Below the pieces are notes generated by a model that saw nothing but the letters and a program-made list of their open reading frames with translations, did not search any database and was not told the DNA's origin. A stretch of 64,000 bases of DNA. It comes from Candidatus Woesearchaeota archaeon (GTDB taxonomy: Archaea > Nanobdellota > Nanobdellia > Woesearchaeales > JABGUJ01). The stretch lies in NCBI GenBank assembly GCA_018646625.1, contig JABGUJ010000004.1:1-64000 (forward strand), in the 5' to 3' direction. The position numbers and the translations under genes are program-made. Below, one piece after another: positions 60,201 through 64,000 of the stretch (positions are counted from its first letter, which is position 1; each line of letters opens with the position of its first letter).

Positions 60201-63200
60201 CCTATTACGAGTGGGAACTTAACTATACTTCGGGAGGTTGCGACGGCAGCGAGGGTGTACTAGACGCAGATTATGATATCTATATTGAATTTAACGAAAC
60301 GGGAGGAGTTTCAGATATTGGATTTTACATTTGGAATGGCTCTGATTGGGAATACAATGCAAGCGCAGCGTATTATGTAAATTGTCCGAGTAATGTAATT
60401 GAACTAGGATTCAATCTAAGTAATACTAACTTTGCTCCGGGGCAAACCATTCAAACTGTATTCATTGCTAGCAATGATAGTTATGGTGGGCCAACCGACT
60501 TTGCACCTGATGTTGAAAACGGCGAATGGTATGATTTTAATTTAACACAACAAGGCCCTCCGGGAGGAAACACTTTATCTGGTTACGTAAAATATCCTAA
60601 TGGAACAATAATTGCAAATGTTCCTATAGATTTAGAAGATTCTTTTGGGTCGCCCCTTGCATCAACAACTACTGATGGTAGTGGCTTTTTTAAATTCCAG
60701 GAGCTATCTGAAAATGAATATTCACTAAATTTTAACGATGGTTTTAGTTCAATAGCAGGTCACACCAACTTAGAAGTAGGCGGATTTGGATCAGAAGACC
60801 TTCTTAATATAACTTCCAGTTTAGAGTTGAATGCAACTTTGTTCACCATTTCAGGTGGAATTCAGATCGAATCCGGCCCATACTACCTAGAAGATAATGT
60901 TACCGTCAATATGACTGCAACCAACAATTACGATGGAGAATTAAACGAGTGGGCTTTTAGAAACGTTTTATTATCTCAAAGCTACAGCTTCCTTGGAGTG
61001 GAAGATGGTTTGACCGTAAACTTAAGTTTTATGGAGAGTAATTATTCTTTATTCTCAACATACCTAAACTCTACTGCAATAGGTATGGATTCTCAAGTTT
61101 TCATTTATAGTGCATTTTACAAACAAGACAACAGTTTTTTTGAATTATCAACTGGAGAAAATCTAACGGGTTCAAATCAAATTGGATTCTTTAACCAATT
61201 GAATATATCTCAACAAGGTGGCAATCAAACTTACAATTTATCTGGTTACTTAAAATACCTAAACGGAACGCCAATAAATGGGGCTGGAGTTTGGATAGAA
61301 AACAACGTAACTTATGATAGTGATTATCAAGTTACGAACGCTTCAGGATACTATGAAGTAAGCAACTTAACTTCCGGTGGTTATGATATTGAACTAGCAA
61401 CTTCAGGTGTGTTTGCTAGACTAAGCAACTACGAAATAGGATCATACGAATCTGACTGGTTAATAATCACAGAGGACGTAGAATTTAATGCATCTATTTT
61501 CGATGGAGTTGTAATTAACGTAACTTTAGATCAAGAATTCTATTCTTTAGATGATTGGGTATCTGCAAATATTACTATCGATAATTATGGTCCGTATAAT
61601 ATCGTAAACTGGACACCCATGCTTCAAGGTTATGTTGAAGATGATGATGATGATGATGCATACTTCTATGAGTCGATAGAGAGCAACATCACTTTACTTC
61701 CTGGAGAACAAGTGAATTTCAGTTTAAGTTTTATGATTAACTCATCACAAATGGCTGATAACAACATCACCGAACCATACGAAATATATGCGGAGTGCAA
61801 TCTTGTAAAACAAAACAACAGTTTAGTCTCTCTATCAACAGGACAAGACATAACTATAACTGCTGAGTTCAGAGGCGAACAGGAAGTTAACGTTACTGGA
61901 GGCGGCGATCAAAACCACACTTTATCTGGTTACATAAAATATCTCAACGGTACGCCTATTGATAATGTGAGTGTTTATTTGCGTCATAACGAGACTTATG
62001 AATATTATGAAAATAATACTGATGCTTCTGGCTATTATACAATAAATAACTTACCATTTGGTGGATACAGGTTTGATGTCGAATCAGATGACGAATCAAT
62101 TGGCTCTGTATCTAATGATCTTGATGAAATTGATTCTTTAGTTATCTCAGAGAATATTGAACTTAACGCTTCTCTTCCTGCTGGTTTATTTTTTAATATC
62201 TTGACTGATAAAGGAAGTTATGCGCTTGATGATACTGCTTATGTTAATATCACTGTTTATAATTACGGAGAATTTGATTTGCACAATTGGACCATTTTTA
62301 CAGAAGGTTATGCTGAGAACGACTCTAACGATGAAACATTCTTTGAGAATCTCATTAGTGAGGACGTTACAATCTTACAAGGAGAAAACATCAGTTTCAA
62401 CTTTAGTGTTTTCTTGAATGAGACTGCAATCTCTTCTGTAACTGATGCTGAAGTTTACATTTCTCCTGTAGCTCTGAAACAGAACAATAGTCTTGTTTCC
62501 ATTTCTTCAGGTCAAGATATGGATGTTGCGGGAATTTTCTGGTATGATAAGCAACTTAACATTACAGAAGAACCTGTCTGTGGTTATTCTGGCGGAGATT
62601 GGAATATTACAACTCCAATTAACTGTTCTGATGAAGAGATTTATGTGGACGGAGATATCACCATCGTGGCGGGCGACTTAGCGACGACTAGTTTCAGCGC
62701 AGCATCGACTGCCGCATATGACTTAAGAGGTAACTCAACAGATATTGGTGAAAATTCTGAATTAGATCTTTTAGCTAATGAAGCTGGTTACACAGATGAT
62801 TGGGATCAATCAGGAAGCGGAATGGATTTTTACATTGCAATGAATGAAACCTCGAACAGAATACAAATATTAGTGAACTTATCCCCTGGCGCTATTTATA
62901 TAATTGATCTTGATCAAGACGCGAGCACAGGGTTTGTTATTGAGGATGGAAGAGGATATGACCTTTGGCTGGGAAATATGCCTGATATGGGAGTATATGG
63001 TGTTGGTGTCTCTAACTCTACTCTTGAGGATGAAGGTGATTTTGGCTGGTTCCAAAACGCAGAAGATGGAGATGTAATGAACACTTCTACAAGTTCAGAC
63101 TGGAATTTAAATTACACAGTATACATGAATAAATCCGATGACAACTTTACGATAGAATTAATAATCGACATGTACTCAACAGAAGAGTGGGCTGATAAGA

Positions 63201-64000
63201 CGGTATTTATGGCGGTTTTTGGAGAAGGAGATGATTCTGGATATACAACATTTATGAACTCATCACTTGAAGAGGGTGGGCAACTAAGTCTTGAAAACAT
63301 TACGCTTGAGATTGAAGGAAACATCTCTGCTGATGGCACTCTAATCATAAACAACTCCGAAATTGAATTCCAAGTAATAGATAATTCAACCGATTTTGTA
63401 TGTGGATCTGGCTCGGTTGTGCTGATAAATAATTCGTTGATAGGCGCAAATAACTCGGACTTTGCATTTGGATTTAAATCATACTCTCCTTCATTAACAT
63501 TACAAAACACAGAATTCTCTAGTCTTATTCAGGATTATGATTGGGGGAGTGAGGAAACATCCAGTGGTATCCATCTTGAAGAAGGTGATGCACTCATAAC
63601 TAATGTCACACTAACAGATTTTTCGGGTTGGAATTGCTTTTATGTTCAATCTGCTGGTGCGGTGTTGTCGAACTTAAATACTAGCGAGAACAGTTGCTCG
63701 CTTTATTTGAACGGAGGGGGATCATACACCGTAAGAGATAGTCACCTGAGCTCCCTTTCTCTGATGAACGGGCCTAGTAACTGTCTGATCTCTAACAATA
63801 AAATCACTTATTCCCTAAGCGTGAGTTCAAATGGAGAAACGGCTGACAATATCTTTGTGAATAATAATCTTGAGAATGCACGGTTTTTTGACATTAGTAA
63901 CACAACAAACTCAAACTATTTAATCTACAACAACTCTTTTGGGGAAGTTAGCTGGTACTTATCAAACCTTACAATAAATTCTTCATTCGGTAACACACTT
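57215..64000 (+). CDS. giant secreted N-glycosylation-rich surface protein (3' end beyond the window)
   Basis: An uninterrupted frame of 2262 codons from GTG 57215 (GGGGGTGA about 7 nt upstream) to the edge. Signal peptide about 1-28. About 55-175 is Cys/Asp-rich with DNIDNDxDSLxDC-type repeats, likely Ca-binding. About 190-1110 holds repeated beta-rich units starting with an 'xLGNDTxDDSA' pattern and ending in TPGG/FNGS motifs. Three CarboxypepD-reg-like modules beginning LSGYVKY/LSGYLKY/LSGYIKY at about residues 1120, 1342 and 1570 are each followed by a CARDB-like unit. From about 2030 there is a right-handed beta-helix-like stretch. NxS/T sequons are very dense (12 in about 150 residues near 190-340). 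Probably an adhesin or S-layer-like AglB substrate. Confidence 0.88.
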   Translation, partial: MNIGRLTLLFLILYSLCVTPVDIASATDVGNVSNPGYFYGLNYPVEEPAILCLDNNDCSDDSYCSEGSCLECNPFDDSDGICCNGELAGDCSPSTEDNCQDNIDNDFDSLTDCLDEDCDWIYLSESNAYCNYDVEDLCYDNFDNDGDSLVDCDDSDCSEDAGCVEEIISPYTTEDVPYSTSAVNGELYDFEQFDWLGNDTFEDVSNNDSALDLTALYASDNSSHLFFRMTLANLSNLTHVCDGGTFPTTFADYTVYLDLNGSGGCDQFCMPDSDALIILGFNDTGVDSWGLENWNGSEFVENESATLLYNFSCNNNTIDLGISLDDLGFNESYFEFSFITSEEGPPIDDTNLFNYTFGEDHPLEPFFDDFTGTFIDLNRYSAMPMGLSVDQDDMIIMNGSGDSSMGVFITEDEIDHHSYFSASVNVSIENFTSIVGQNDTSARLVAYDLGGDAMLAGCSIDLRDYGPVLAASNGEQSEQGYVSTPVSASSGELTMYFDNSTGMTYCSFDHETLSVTNGSNLDTELRFSLMLMTQNEGSNGGGVEVNATFDDLYFNYTTEAEPEEAPSSFNFNSSHFLGSDVNDTYVGLFAHHNITSVYGADNGTHFFGRIVLNDTDSLDECGGSYPSGSEQTAYGFVFNTTPGGLDDMGEIGTDYQVTIYINETATQKSFSFWNGSEMEPTNLGDANATIVCGYGIDFMVNLSQINASEENGIGLNPFVYNFTPLMGPIDDWPANDPFYEYQYSDQEDQPLTTFMFPDLLGNDTTDDSAVYAYQNITAAYARDDGNQFFTRVVFDDLSDLDVCGGLEPQGSIYTSVGLEINTTPGGVPGGQGYEGAEFDIILVLNATSTNGPYIGEWNGSDWDSGNFNNSLDDYAVLCDMNAIDIAFDVRGLNVSPGTTIDLVYYTFNGSAPLDDWPGSNPIYTQYTTKSQEQPGGQGLYMFGPQHSLGEDLQDNATPAVANITEVLVADNGTMLFTSMKFDDLSDLSYCGGSSSAYYEWELNYTSGGCDGSEGVLDADYDIYIEFNETGGVSDIGFYIWNGSDWEYNASAAYYVNCPSNVIELGFNLSNTNFAPGQTIQTVFIASNDSYGGPTDFAPDVENGEWYDFNLTQQGPPGGNTLSGYVKYPNGTIIANVPIDLEDSFGSPLASTTTDGSGFFKFQELSENEYSLNFNDGFSSIAGHTNLEVGGFGSEDLLNITSSLELNATLFTISGGIQIESGPYYLEDNVTVNMTATNNYDGELNEWAFRNVLLSQSYSFLGVEDGLTVNLSFMESNYSLFSTYLNSTAIGMDSQVFIYSAFYKQDNSFFELSTGENLTGSNQIGFFNQLNISQQGGNQTYNLSGYLKYLNGTPINGAGVWIENNVTYDSDYQVTNASGYYEVSNLTSGGYDIELATSGVFARLSNYEIGSYESDWLIITEDVEFNASIFDGVVINVTLDQEFYSLDDWVSANITIDNYGPYNIVNWTPMLQGYVEDDDDDDAYFYESIESNITLLPGEQVNFSLSFMINSSQMADNNITEPYEIYAECNLVKQNNSLVSLSTGQDITITAEFRGEQEVNVTGGGDQNHTLSGYIKYLNGTPIDNVSVYLRHNETYEYYENNTDASGYYTINNLPFGGYRFDVESDDESIGSVSNDLDEIDSLVISENIELNASLPAGLFFNILTDKGSYALDDTAYVNITVYNYGEFDLHNWTIFTEGYAENDSNDETFFENLISEDVTILQGENISFNFSVFLNETAISSVTDAEVYISPVALKQNNSLVSISSGQDMDVAGIFWYDKQLNITEEPVCGYSGGDWNITTPINCSDEEIYVDGDITIVAGDLATTSFSAASTAAYDLRGNSTDIGENSELDLLANEAGYTDDWDQSGSGMDFYIAMNETSNRIQILVNLSPGAIYIIDLDQDASTGFVIEDGRGYDLWLGNMPDMGVYGVGVSNSTLEDEGDFGWFQNAEDGDVMNTSTSSDWNLNYTVYMNKSDDNFTIELIIDMYSTEEWADKTVFMAVFGEGDDSGYTTFMNSSLEEGGQLSLENITLEIEGNISADGTLIINNSEIEFQVIDNSTDFVCGSGSVVLINNSLIGANNSDFAFGFKSYSPSLTLQNTEFSSLIQDYDWGSEETSSGIHLEEGDALITNVTLTDFSGWNCFYVQSAGAVLSNLNTSENSCSLYLNGGGSYTVRDSHLSSLSLMNGPSNCLISNNKITYSLSVSSNGETADNIFVNNNLENARFFDISNTTNSNYLIYNNSFGEVSWYLSNLTINSSFGNTL

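Noticed and set aside
61621-61660. GAT repeat run as a microsatellite or CRISPR-like element
   Set aside because: It simply encodes a run of six Asp in the giant protein; no spacer-repeat structure exists anywhere in the window.
62220-62681. Short plus-strand frames inside the giant gene
   Set aside because: They are out of frame with the uninterrupted 57215 reading frame and have no ribosome-binding sites.

Overview
The window is AT-rich archaeal DNA. Archaeal signs are an archaeal/eukaryotic-type tryptophanyl-tRNA synthetase, an AglB/STT3 oligosaccharyltransferase, a HerA-like ATPase, a geranylgeranyl reductase family protein, Lrp/AsnC and TrmB regulators, an exosome-linked RNA-binding protein, a presenilin homologue, a lone 5S rRNA gene, and many genes whose start codon lies about 27 nt from a TATA element (leaderless mRNAs). 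The small lysine-rich proteins, gene fusions and large surface-glycan gene content suggest a DPANN-type archaeon (Woesearchaeota/Pacearchaeota-like). That placement is inference; no 16S gene is present.

Layout. 1-82 (minus): probable 5' end of an SRP RNA, cut by the window edge. 283-11086: housekeeping genes (M20 peptidase, presenilin, RNA-binding protein, TrpRS, HerA, parvulin, RqcH-like protein lacking its C-terminal domain, tandem Lrp) and three membrane proteins with histone-H1-like lysine-rich segments. 11193-14438: nucleotide-sugar epimerases and a UDP-sugar dehydrogenase. 14450-15552: an RNA m5C methyltransferase and the 5S rRNA gene. 15552-25824: a flippase, then eight minus-strand genes in two units: kinase-like / methyltransferase / divergent RtcB / pseudokinase-like, and two GT4 glycosyltransferases / HRD-type kinase / nucleotidyltransferase-thymidylate-kinase fusion.

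26025-40110 is one long plus-strand operon led by an Lrp/AsnC regulator with palindromic operators. It encodes a complete legionaminic/sialic-acid-type (nonulosonate) pathway: CMP transferase, NeuB fused to an SDR epimerase, WbqC-like protein, PIG-L deacetylase, NeuC, NeuD/PglD, DegT aminotransferase, radical SAM, methyltransferase, HisH/HisF-like ammonia channel, two PP-loop sugar amidotransferases and a CapD/LegB dehydratase. Convergent to it is a protein resembling GT42 (CstII) sialyltransferases.

42092-48853 (minus) is the N-glycosylation operon: AglB with a C-terminal PpiC parvulin domain, a GT2, a DUF2304 protein, a small membrane protein and two GT4 enzymes. 49015-56911 holds an unassigned GT-B protein, geranylgeranyl reductase, small membrane proteins, a surface protein, TrmB next to an orphan solute-binding lipoprotein, a coiled-coil protein and a zinc-ribbon/HTH protein. 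From 57215 to the right edge runs an uninterrupted open frame of at least 2262 codons for a giant secreted protein dense in N-glycosylation sequons.

Together the genes describe a cell that invests heavily in surface glycans: sugar precursors (epimerases, dehydrogenase, nonulosonate), assembly (GT2/GT4/GT42-like), export (flippase), transfer to protein (AglB-PpiC) and heavily glycosylated acceptors (the giant protein and the surface protein at 52231). The least explained parts are the RtcB-like operon, the AglB-PpiC fusion and the NeuB-SDR fusion.
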